A stretch of 64,000 nucleotides of DNA, from contig MU008161.1 in assembly GCA_010909165.1 (NCBI GenBank), forward strand, positions 310,001 to 374,000, written 5' to 3'. Positions within the stretch are counted from its first letter, which is position 1. Each line of letters starts with the position of its first letter. Position numbers and translations under genes: made by a program. Shown here piece by piece: positions 45,397 through 56,096 of this stretch. The notes under the pieces were generated by a model. It saw nothing but the letters and a program-made list of their open reading frames with translations, made no database searches and was not told the origin of the DNA. The DNA comes from Anthoceros angustus (Eukaryota; Streptophyta; Anthocerotopsida; Anthocerotales; Anthocerotaceae).

Positions 45397-46440
45397 TCAA
45401 AGATCTTGTAGATGTTTATTCTTTCTAGCTAACTGTTTTATTCTAGCTTTGTTTTTGCTGCAGATTGGTGTTAGTCCACTTGTTGAAGCTTCTGTTGTAG
45501 CCAAATATTTGTTCATCACATCTACTACTTTAGATAAGTAGTGTTCATAATCTCCTTCTCTTTCAAATTCATGCCCTTCTTCTACGTCTTCGGCTGTTCT
45601 AGAAAATAAGGATGTTATGGTGGTTGCTTCCATTGCCTCTATTTGAAAATCTGAGTTGAATGCTCTTAGAATACTTATCTTCTCCCATTTATGTTTGATC
45701 ATATCTTGCATATTTGAAACATGTGTCCATGCATTGAGTGACCATTCACACATCTTGGGCTTCAAGTTTTTCAGTTTGAGATTAACAACTATTTTTCCTC
45801 CTTCCTTGAGTTGCTCTTGAATGGTAGTGGTTGTCCACGTATAGAATTCTCGCTTGAAAGTATGCTTCAAAGGGCGTTGAAGGATTACATCAGCAGGTTG
45901 CAACTTGCAAGTGCATCTAGCAGGAGATCACACGTATCAAAGGGTAAGTACTTTTCAGCTAGTCTAGGAATTCCTTGCTTTTGTGAATACTTCAGCAATC
46001 TATGATCCAAATCATCTTTTGCCTCGTGGCCAGCCTAAAGATTTCTAGTTGTCTTTCATAGTAGGGGATCAAAATTTACTTCACACATGCCTTTAATGAT
46101 TCTAGTGTAGACCAATAAGTGCTGGCATATGTTAAGTGAAATCCTTCTTCTACACATAGCTTGGCATCACCATGAGCTTTTGATACTTGTTGTTCCTATG
46201 AAGGTGATTTAGAGAAGTAGTAAGTAACTTGCTGCGAATGAAGATGTCATTGCTGTACTTTGCCTCTTGTCTTCTACCCTTAGCACCTTAATGTGTTTTG
46301 TCTCTTTAACCTCCCATGTGCGTTCTCTCTTTGTAGGAACCAAGTGGATTCCCGTTTGATCACTATTGATAACTAGTTCCGGTAGAATATCATAATCTCT
46401 TGAGACGTAAGCTACTCTATATGCCATCATCCTTCCTTCA
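45397..46440 (-). pseudogene. pogo/DDE_1-type transposase pseudogene
   Basis: At the upstream end, 46,430-46,260, the minus strand reads PELVINSDQTGIHLVPTKRE, then VKETKHIKVLRVEDKRQ; the Asp in N-S-D-Q-T-G is the first catalytic Asp of the DDE fold. At 45,903-45,397 comes MQPADVILQRPLKHTFKREF, then LKNLKPKMCEWSLNAWTHV, the segment that follows the second catalytic Asp in this family, and an acidic tail. The middle, 45,910-46,200, does not read through, so the second Asp region is lost or frame-broken. This is a common cut-and-paste transposase of the Tc1/mariner superfamily. Not functional. Confidence 0.7.
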
Positions 46441-46799
46441 TCTTCTCTGAGAGTAGTAGATGCTCGATAAGATCATGAGAGTTCCTTTTTCATCAACTTC
46501 CTTGTCTAAACAATGCTAACCTCGAAAGTTTCGATTCCAATGAGTTCACATGTTGTCCTGTGAGGTCTTCTAATTAGTCACTTCATAAGTGCTGGCTCTG
46601 ATACTTTTTTCATGTGAAGTCTCAGCCACACTTGTAGAAAGCAAGTGCACATCTCATGCAATTTCAGCATCCCTCTCCTTCCTCTCAATTTTACGGAACA
46701 TGGATATTAGCAGAGATTGTTTGTTTGTTGCCATGTTTGAGTGCTTGCAAGTACCCACATTCCCAAACAAGAAAGACACAATGAAATCACGTTGACCAT

Positions 46800-46925
46800 G
46801 TTTAAAAAGTGATTGTTTGGAAAGCTAGGGCTTTTTAGAAACTAGGGCTTGTTTGAAAAGCTAGAGGCTATGTGGAAAATTAGGGCTTGTGTGGAAAATT
46901 AGGGCCTGTTTAGGGGAGGGGCCTT
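46800..46925 (+). repeat. Short tandem units in front of the non-LTR element fragment
   Basis: Four to five diverged units of about 25 bases with GAAAA(G/T)(C/T)TAG and GGCTTGT(T/G)T lie immediately upstream of the open reading frame that starts near 46,958. Confidence 0.55.
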
Positions 46926-46957
46926 CTCTCTAAATGTCCTTGAGGTAGGCTAGGGAC

Positions 46958-47767
46958 ATGTTATTAGTGGATGTTCGGAAGGATTTCCCTCCTTTCTCGA
47001 CAGCTCCGCTCAGGAAGGCGCAGTGCTTGGCTCTTGGCCCGCATACGGGTTTTCACATCGCACCAACCACCTTCACTACTGCGATGCGATTCCGTCTTGG
47101 CTTGCTCCAGCATGTGGCTTCTTCGCTCCTTACTTGCGAGTGCGGCTCTGTCCTCGATGATTCTGGGGTACACCTTGCTCGTTGTCCCCATGGGGGTCGT
47201 CGCATTGCCACTCACGACGCCATCCGCGATGTCATGTTCGCCATCGCTCGCGAAAGCGGCTACATGGCCTGGAGGGAGCTGGGGTATACTCTCCGTACAA
47301 GTCATTCAATCATGGCTAACCTGTACCTTGTTTGTGGCGACCGGGTTTCAGTGGCGGATGTGGTGGTTACCGATCCTACACATGACACCGTCTCACCAGT
47401 CATCACTTGGTCAGTTGGGGCCGAGGCAGCTCTCAAGGTCCGCAAATATAGTAGGATGCAAGGGGGCTACCTCTTTATTCTGCTTGCACTAGAAATGTAT
47501 GGGGCAACGGCTGAGGACTCTGAGAGATTTGTCAAGTCCTGTGCCAAAGCTTACCATGCATGCAGACACGGTGCGGGGCTGTCCCTCTCATACTTCATAA
47601 CATACTTCCGACAACAAGTTTCAATTGCCCTTCAATGGGCGCTCTCAGCGGCCATCCTCCATAAGGCGGCGACAGTAGGTGACGCATCTTCCTCTACCTC
47701 CGTGGTTTGCAGGCCATTTATTCTTCCTGCATATGACATTGTGGGTGCAGTAGGTGACTTTAGGTAG
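46958..47767 (+). pseudogene. C-terminal part of a non-LTR retroelement protein (Cys-His finger plus nuclease-like domain)
   Basis: An uninterrupted 269-codon frame. After a hydrophobic start come RFRLGL, then a finger C-E-C-x7-G-V-H-x3-C-P-H (residues about 60-78), GGRRIATHDAIRDVMFAIAR, a Glu in WRELGYTL, and DRVSVADVVVTDP. This finger followed by a PD-(D/E)xK-like nuclease fold is the end of the same non-LTR family whose reverse transcriptase lies at 13.2-15.4 kb. Here the reverse transcriptase part is absent, so the copy is 5'-truncated, as target-primed insertion often leaves it. The frame is intact but there is no reason to think it is expressed. Confidence 0.6.
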
Positions 47768-47769
47768 GG

Positions 47770-49200
47770 AGCTCAGTTGCTCCTCTCCACCTCGACCCGC
47801 GGGTTCCTTTTGGTTGTCCCCTCTTGGATGAGCTCTTCCCATCGTTTTTTCACCTCAATAAAAACTTCTTTTAAGGGAGGTCTATACATACCTATTAGTT
47901 CTATATAGATACCTATGCATTCTAATAAATGTTAAAATTTGATAAAATTATTTTTTATAAATATCTATGTTGAGCCTTATTTTTTTCAAAAAATAATTAT
48001 TTTGGCATTACCCTGTTGAACCACCCCTCGGGGTATGGTATGAAATACTAGACATGATCATAGCAAGGCTTATAAAATGGATATAAAACGTCATGATTCA
48101 CAATTCCCTGTCTCTTATGTCGGACTATCCCGCCATGGAGCACAAGTCTTGTCCCAAGCTTGTCCCGAATGGGGTCTCGGACTCTAAAAAGAAAAGGAAT
48201 ATGAATGAAAAAGCTTGGGAAAGACGTGTTTAAATCTTCATTGAAATGTCAGTATTCAATATCAAGGTAGTGATGTAAGTTTGAAAAACCCCGATAAATG
48301 CTATCATATTGTAAGACCCTGTGGTGGCCCAAGCCAACTAATCCCGGACGTGGACCATTCGTATGGCTTGATGAGGCCTCCAGTCGGTGAAAGCGGCCAG
48401 GTCAGGGTTCGGTGGAGGCTAAAGAGGGAAGAGAGGAAGCCGGAGGGTTGACGCGTCCATCCACGAAAACAGTATCTACAGCTGCCGCCGTTCCGTCCCG
48501 TTCCGTTCCGTTAGAGCAGGTACTTTAATACTGTATATGTACACAAGATACGTTACATAAACATAGCGTGGGCCAACAGGCGCGAGTGCAGGAGGATTGT
48601 GTGCAGTTGATCATGACTTGGCCTGGGGGTGCGTGCCTCGGCGAGACCGCTGTTAAACCCTCGCGTGGGTCCCAGGGCCATAAAGCTGTCTCTTCCCGCG
48701 CGGACGCGGTGGCAGTGGACAGTGGCAACTGCCCGCTGCCCGCTGCCCGCTGCCCGCTGCGGCGCTTGTTGCCTGTCGGACTAAAAGTCACTAAAGGAAG
48801 GGTTTGCGCGCAGGCTTATAAAAAAATGCATACGAGTACATAAATGCTCAAACCCGAGGGATTAAGGTTCCATCATTGCCCGAGCCGGGCCCTCGGAGCC
48901 AAATCTTTGTTGCCTCCCCTGCCTTTATGGTCGCATGTGGTACCCCCCTTCAATGCGCCTTCTTGAATACACACCCGGCCCGGAATCGGCTGCATACGCT
49001 ACAGCCTACAAGTATCTCGGGGCTTCGCTGCTCGGGGGCCCGGCCCCGGGCCCGGCCCCGTCCCGTTGCAACGGCCCCCGTTACAACCAATTCACAAGAT
49101 CGTGGAGGCGTTAATGGGCCCCCGGGGGTGCGGCGATGCCAAGCCAGCGCACCTTCCCTCACATTCTCCCGCCCACACTGACCTCCGACTTGGCGCCTCC
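47770..49200. other. Intergenic region upstream of the SEC14-like gene
   Basis: First AT-rich, then GC-rich from 48.4 kb. A (GCCCGCT)n run lies at 48,732-48,760 and a CCGTTCCGTCCC run at 48,489-48,512. No gene seen. Confidence 0.45.
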
Positions 49201-50195
49201 CTGCACCAGCTGCAGTTGTGCCTCGAAATTTTAGGCCCGCGCTCGTCGGCCTCGGAGCCTGCGCTGCCTCCCCGCCCCCAGCTCCTTCCACGCGCGCGCC
49301 CGACGCCGCTTTTTCTGACCGGCCCACGCTCCCCAGCTGCCTCGCCGCTGCTGTGCGGGGCCTCTCCCGCTTCCCTGCGGCAGGCAATTCGGGCCCGGGG
49401 CCTCGCGATCGCCAGCAGGTGACTGTCCGTGCTTATCCCCTCTCCTGTCCTCCTGCTTTTGAGACCTCGTCACGGAGTTTGATCCGTTGCGTTGGATTCT
49501 CCGGCTCCCACGTACTCTGTGCTCGTGGGGTCTGTGTTTTGTGCTTTCCCGGCTTGGGAACTTTTTTTCGGGTGGTCCCGGGCTGAGAGGTTGCTTCTGC
49601 TGGTGTGTGCGGGCGTTTGTGCTGCGGCTTCGGGTAGGGAGGAGGGATCTCTTGGTCAATTTGGCTCGTCTCATGAGACTTGTTACCGGGGTTCCTCGCT
49701 TGCGGTAACCGCGCGCTCTGTGCCTCGGGTACCGTTTCTTGACTCTTTTAGGTTTTCATGCTTTTGATGCGAGTGAGATGCCGATCCCGGCTTTTGTTCT
49801 TGCCTCTCGGCGTCCGGGGTGCGGTGAGCGGAGGATTAGCTCCGGATGTTGTAGGTCGTGTTGCGACAGGCAGGTCAGCTTTTTGGTGGACTCTGGAGTG
49901 TTTGGGCAGGTTGAGGAGGGTGGACTTTGCGGAGGTGGGGACGTGGAAGCTGAGAAGCTGGATAGTGCATGGAGGTGGAGTGTTGGGGGTCGGAAAGTAG
50001 GATGGCTGCTGCTGGATTGGGGAGATCTTGCGCCTGGCGGTTGTAGAATGAAGCGGCGAGCGCAGTGGCAGGTGCAGGGGCTCGCATGCATTTTGGCGGC
50101 GGGTCGGTTTGGGAAGGCTGAGTGAGGAGGGAAGCACTCTCTAGGACCCACGGCCTCAGTCAGAGGTTGCTGCCCATGCTTCCACCAAGTGTGGC
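49200..50195 (+). other. GC-rich leader and promoter region of the SEC14-like gene
   Basis: GC-rich DNA with open frames on both strands that have no domains. A donor-like CCAGCAG|GTGACT near 49,420 and an acceptor-like CGGCCTCAG near 50,159 would fit a 5' UTR intron in front of the coding start, but this is a guess. Confidence 0.35.
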
Positions 50196-52199
50196 ATGGC
50201 TGGTACTGGTACAATGGTTAGATTCAACGATGAACGATCCAGTTCTGACAAAGTGGGGACGGTTCTCCAGCTCCTGCAGAAGGACGTTCCTCTGTCCAAA
50301 AAACAGGCAATGGCTCTACCTTGGGAAGTCTTATCACTTTGAAACACAGCTAGAAGGTGATGCGGACCTAAGCATTCTCCCCTTCTAAGTTCGTGACTAC
50401 CCTCGTTTGCAGCTTGAGTTTTGTAGCCCCTCGTGCATTGAGAGGTTTCTGAAAGCGAAGGGAAATAGTGCTCACAGGGCTGCAAAGCAACTGAAGGCCA
50501 CACTGGCTTGGCGAGAAACGCTGGACATTGGTACTACCCCTAGGTTCTTAGCTATCATCAGCCGTGGCTTCTCCTAAGCTTCATTTCCTTTCAGTTCCTC
50601 AAAGTGGATTCAAATGTCTGTGCTCGGTCTTTGACCTTGGCGACTTTCAAGATGGGGGGAATGCACTTAGTGCGAGTAACCCGTTGCACTCCTGTCCCAG
50701 GTTACTTGATTGCAGATGAATTTGCTGCGGAGCTTGCAGTGGGGGCTGCTTTTGTTGCTGGTCATGACAATGAAGGTCGTCCCGTCATGGTAATGTTAAA
50801 CAATCTGAGGTTTGTCTGTTTGACATTCTCTGGGAGTAGCCGAGAATGCATGGTTTGAGAGTTTGATCAAAGAGCTCATCCTCTGGCTTGAATGCCCATC
50901 CAGTGGGTCTAGTTTGCTCATCGGTACCATTTGACAGGTAATCAGGAAAAGGCAGGAAAGTGCAATCTCTCGGTCGCAGAAGAAGTGAGCCCCTGCCTTC
51001 GTTACAGTCATGCAGCTATTGCTTCAGTATGGCCCGTTGTCTAACTTTATTCTGAACTTCACTGGGTGGTGGAATTCTCAGTTATCTCCGATTTATTGTC
51101 TTCACTGCGGAGGTGGCGTTAGCTTCGATGACCTGTGGAGTGCATCAATGGGTTCTGATCGTGGATATTACTGGTATTCTCTAAGTGCGAAGCTGACTTC
51201 CCTGTCCTTGCTCTAACCTATATGGTCAATTTTGTCTGATGGAACGTTGTTGTCACTTTCTTTTCAGGGGTGCCGAAGATTAGCTCTTCGTCTGTAAGTT
51301 CAGTCTTCTCGACCCTCAAGCTCCTTGCAGAGCACTACCCGGAAAGGTTGACCAGGGTATTCATCGTAGATGCATCGTCTGTCTTCCATTTCTTCTGGAA
51401 AGTAAGTTACCAATTCGCGCTTATTTTGAAATCACAACCTTATGTGGCTCACATTCGCCATGTGGATTGTGGACTATTCATAAGAAGGATGTTGTGAGTG
51501 CAGGGCATCAGTCCGTTTCTCGATCATTCCATCAAGGATAAACTGAGTTTTGTGTACTCAAAAGACTATGCTGGACGCGACAATGGCAAGGGCTCCCGGG
51601 TTAGCTCCACTGGCACATCTCCTTTTCCGGAGGGAAGGTCGCAGCGTTTCAAGTCTGTGTCGTGCACAACACCAGGTGGATCACCCTATAGTGGCCCGCT
51701 GACGAGTGACAAGGATGCATCGCTGGCACCTGTGGCGGCAATCACACCAGGTCGCTTGAATGGGGCAGCGCTGATCTCGAACCATCATGCAAGGTCATAC
51801 TCTTTCTCAAACCCAACTGCCAATGTGAGTCAAATGACTGAGCGAAGGGATGTTGATTCGAGGAGCTTTAGAATAGATACAAGATCACGGGTAGTTAGCT
51901 CCCCTGCTGTAACATCCACCAAGCCAAGGAAGCTACGGAGCTCATGGGACCTTGTTCCCAGACTGAAGAGGGAAGATCGGTTTCCAGGTGAGGACAGGGC
52001 AGTTGCTGACCAGTTTGGGCCCTACTTGCAGTTCCACCTGTCTGTGTACAACGAAACGTCGTACCGTGCTCTGATGAGGCCGCCCCTTGGCGGATTGGCG
52101 TCCCTTGTTTCTCCGGAGCTGAAGAGGAAAAACGCCTCCTTTCACCAGCCGGATATTTCCAATGGCCCACCTGATACATTTGCCCATTTGGCGGTTTGA
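50196..52199 (+). CDS. SEC14-like protein with CRAL-TRIO domain (At4g08690-like)
   Basis: Predicted phosphatidylinositol or other lipid transfer protein of the plant SEC14-like group. Exons 50,196-50,306; 50,413-50,530; 50,701-50,789; 50,938-50,984; 51,082-51,173; 51,268-51,401; 51,504-52,199 join in phase to 428 residues. [29 protein letters not shown] and WRETLDI. Lipid lobe: [75 protein letters not shown]. The long tail is Ser-rich and ends with [11 protein letters not shown] and [13 protein letters not shown] (388-400), typical of this group. The first donor is uncertain: CAG|GCAATG (a GC donor) gives the best protein; GAA|GTCTTA would add six residues. Confidence 0.85.
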
Positions 52200-52988
52200 C
52201 TCACGTCCGCTTACTGACTTTGACCCTTAGGTCTGATTCTTTTTCTTCTAACACACTCTGGCAGCTCGGAGTGCCTCATGATTGTGTTCCCAATAAGCAG
52301 GTCGTTGGTTTTTTCTTTGTACCCTGGCCTGGTGTTTACATGCGCATACACATGTGCAAAGGCCTGTGTCGGGTTTCCAGTCTGTTTCCGGTTACCTCTA
52401 GAAGAATTGACGGACTCCAGAAGGTTCCTTTGTGTTGGAACTGTGTACCATAGCAGTTGACAATTTTCCTCCTTGGGTCCTCCAACTCATTTGGAGTATT
52501 GTAATTATAAAAAAATATTTTTGGGGTCTCTATTTCAACATCAAGGAAGGCCTTATGTTACACCTTGAGTAGGTTTGTTATTGCTTACAAAACTTTCACA
52601 TTGTACCATATCTATTGCGTATTAGGTTATTATAATATTTGAAAATATTATAAGTTAGAGTTTCGCAGTCAATTAAAAGATTGATTTTTTTTAACCCATC
52701 AAAATTCATACTTGTATAAAAATAAGTCTATTGATGTAAGAACTAAAGTTACATATAAAATATACTACAAGAGGTAAAAAACTAAAGCCACATGTAGACG
52801 ACTATAATTAAATGAAGTACGGTAGTCTTTTTCGAAAGAACTTTCACGAGAGATTTAGATGCGCTTGGTAAAGAACATGCTCTTACCCCTTTGATTTCAA
52901 GTTGTTTGATTTGTTTGTGATGTTTTTTACTTCAATTGTATCAACTTTATGCACCTCTTCTCATATAATTACTAGGTAATTACCAGGT

Positions 52989-53068
52989 AATTATATATAA
53001 AGTATATATAATTACATATAAAGTATATATAATTACATATAAAGTATATATAATTACATATAAAGTAA
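52989..53068 (+). repeat. Four-copy 21-bp tandem repeat
   Basis: Units AATTACATATAAAGTATATAT (first copy with one change) stand head to tail. Confidence 0.9.
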
Positions 53069-54296
53069 TACTTGGTTAAATAAATCGGATAGAATTATGT
53101 AAAGGAAACCAGTACTCGACTTTGTTTAGTGGCACTACCAAGCATTACATCAGACCCAGAAATAGGCTGAAATCTTTAACTAAAAACTCAAACTTAATAC
53201 ATAAGTTCTGTTTTAATTTCCTTCTAAAATAACTCACTAACTTCAAACCTCCCAAAATCATATGTTCAAAAACAGCCAAGAAAACTTAGAAATTCAATGC
53301 TTCCAAAATACCTTGATTAGATGTATCTCATAAACATGTGTGAAAAGATGGTTCATGAAACTTTAAAAGATAAATGAGTTCTACGATATATTTAGCTTGT
53401 CCTAGAAACGTTAGAAATAGATAGCCTAAGAAACATGATTTAGACACACACATCTCAAAAAACCATGCTAAATGATTTACAAAACTTGAGTTATGGCAAC
53501 AAGGACCTAGAATAACATGACAATATAAACCAAGATCCTAATAACAGATAGCACAAAGCTTTATAGTACGACCAAAGATCAACCTAAATGTTTAGACCAA
53601 AGAGTACACAAGTTTTCCAAATATTTGTGAAAATGATACAACTTACCTTTTGTCATCACAGAATAAGAACTTATACGAGATAAGGTAATGCCACTATGAC
53701 CGTGGAACATGCTTCAACAATTACTATTTTTAAATGTTTGGAGAATTACATAAAAAATACTCAACTTGAATGAGTATCAAAAGCTCTCCCTAGAGTTATA
53801 TTAATTGTCAGATCATCTAGGAGAAAATTCTACATAGTATTTTCCGCCCCCCACATGGGTCGTATTGTTTCCGTTTGAGAGAGATTTTTTACGATTTCTC
53901 CTTTGCTTTCGACTTCCAATGTTGTCTTCTTAGGAGAGTGATGGAGGTAGTGATGACTGAGCTGTTGAGAAGTATGTGTAATCTTGTTTTGATAGCGAAG
54001 GAGCTAGAGATAAGTCGGTGGTCCATAAATTGAATTCTCAATAATATCCATTCAATTGAGTTCACACCGAGAATTTAGCCCTAGCCAATCAATCTTTGTA
54101 TTTTTGCCAAGTGTTTGTCTTTCATATTGCCAATGATCTGCATGAATCCTTGGGAGGAGACTGATGAGGAGGAAGTACACTTTCCCCATTGCAAATTCCT
54201 TGGCAATCAAACTCTTTCAATTCGTACGAGGAAACAGTGGATTTCCAAGTTTCTCACTTATCCACCTCCTCGTCGAGGATTGCTAGAAAAATGTGT

Positions 54297-54535
54297 GCGT
54301 AAGTATGGTACCAAGTATGGTTGCGGGAACCAAGTACCGGTGGTACTAAGTATGGTGTAAAGACTTGCAGAGGATGAACAACGCGGCACACATAGACTGG
54401 TTGCCGGGAACTAAGTACCGATGGTACCAAACATGATTGTGGAGACTTGCAGAGGATGGTACCAAGCATGGTTGCAAAAATCAAGTACAGATGGTACCCA
54501 GAATAGATGCAGAGACTTGCTGAGGATGGACAACG
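54297..54535 (+). repeat. Diverged 60-70-bp tandem repeats
   Basis: Three to four units carrying GGTACCAAG(T/C)ATGGTTG, AAGTACCG(A/G)TGGTAC and GAGACTTGCAGAGGATG. Unit lengths vary by indels. Confidence 0.7.
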
Positions 54536-54639
54536 TGGCGCATCGTACCGGTTACAGTTGCATAGATTTTTATCGTGGAGGGTGAGAAACAAATTAGTAT
54601 GAGAAGCATCCATAACTGTACAAAAAATACATACCTTGA

Positions 54640-56096
54640 GGAACTCAATAATCGTGAATAATCTATAGAAGCTTATATGAATGTTGAATAATTCTACATT
54701 GAGAGAGTCCTTGAGTCGACACCTACACCAGTCTTACATACTTGACATAGTTCTGAATAAGCATGTACTTGATCCAACAGTACCAGCTAGAACAGTATTA
54801 AACCCGTCCGATCGCTTTCCCTTTCTCGCCATAGCAAAAGGGAGCAATAGTTGGTCACCTTGAAATGAGCGGTGAGCGGCGGACATCTGGCACGGGATAC
54901 GCCACGTAGTCAGAGGCGGGAAAGCGAGGATCAGCTGCCATCTCCGAACCGAGCAGAGCCAAAGCTGCGGTTGGGCACCGGAGCGATATCTGCAGGCACG
55001 CGCAAGCGGGCAGACGCGCAAGCGTGCTGGCACCTGGAAGAACACTTGCCAGTGAGAAATAGACCCCGAGCCTGACATGCCTGTGGAGGTAGGTACATAG
55101 ACCGTCCTCGATATTCCAGCATCATTCACCTTGTTATTATTATTCCAATCCCGATGCGATGCGATGCTGCCGCTCTCCCTCCTACAGTCCCTACTTGTCT
55201 AGACTATGTATAGGATTAGGAGTTCATATGTATCGATCTAATGCCTGTGCAGTGACGCAAGATATTTCCCCACCCTTTTCTCTGTCCAGGTGCGGATTTT
55301 GTAGCGCAGGAGGGAAGGAACGACACGGAAAGCCTGGGCTGCGGGCAGCAGCCTCGTGTGGCCTGCGCCCGGGCAGTGGCCTGCCGTTGGCCTAATAAAC
55401 AGTCGGTGTCCTTCTTCACGACGCCCTCGCCAACCATAATCTCCGCCAGTCCGGCCCGCTAATGGCGGTGGGTCGGATCCGGTAAGTAGAGAGATAGCAG
55501 GCAGGTCGGAAGGCTCGGGGCGGAGCCGAGAGAGCCGAGATCGCTGGCGCGAGGGAAGCCCAGGCGGTTCGGCAGCCTGGCCGGGGCCCGGACCTTGCCC
55601 ATATTCCACTTGCCGCGAGCACGCAGATTCCTCCAATTGCGCTGGCTCCCTCCTGTGACTGCGTCATCGCCTCCTCCTCCCCTTTTTTGCCCCTCCCTTT
55701 GCCCTGCCCGCCTGCGCTTCTCTTCGTGGGAAGGTTGTGGGTTTTGAAATTTTCCCCGGTGCCGGATTTGCTCCCGCGCTGCAGGTTCGCTCCCGCCCTG
55801 CCCGCTTGCCTTCTTCCTGCTCCCTGCGTGCAACGTTGCCCGGCTGCTGCTGCTCTGTTTTTGTGGGTGTTGAGTTGGGGTGCTGGTGCGGTGCGCAAGG
55901 GCAGGGTGTGTTTGTGGTGCTGACGGAATCTGTGGCTGGTGGGGGGGGCTGGTTTTGTGCAGATTCCGGAGTAAGCTGGACTAGGAATTCGCAGGTTGCG
56001 GGAGGGCGGTGCTGGGTGATCCGCACACCAATTTTTGGCGCGGGCATTGGCCTGCTTCTGCTGGTGTGCGGCACTAGAGGCAGCGGCGGCAGCATC
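54640..56096. other. Promoter and leader region of the NTT gene
   Basis: Composition shifts from AT-rich to GC-rich near 54,860. Several overlapping open frames on both strands between 55,240 and 56,360 reflect GC bias only. Probable promoter and 5' UTR of the NTT gene lie at 55.6-56.1 kb. Confidence 0.4.

Larger units (their letters stand above)
52200..54640. other. 3' UTR, then AT-rich intergenic DNA
   Basis: The first 300 bases are likely 3' UTR of the SEC14-like gene. The rest is AT-rich with repeats noted separately and no recognisable gene. Confidence 0.5.

Noticed and set aside
48490-48860. Small ORFs on both strands near 48.5-48.85 kb
   Set aside because: They are made largely of simple repeats (GCCCGCT, CCGTT) and have no similarity I recognise.
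49218-50214. Several 120-150-codon frames on both strands before the SEC14-like gene
   Set aside because: They overlap each other, have biased Arg/Pro/Ala composition and no motif; best explained as GC-rich leader and promoter.
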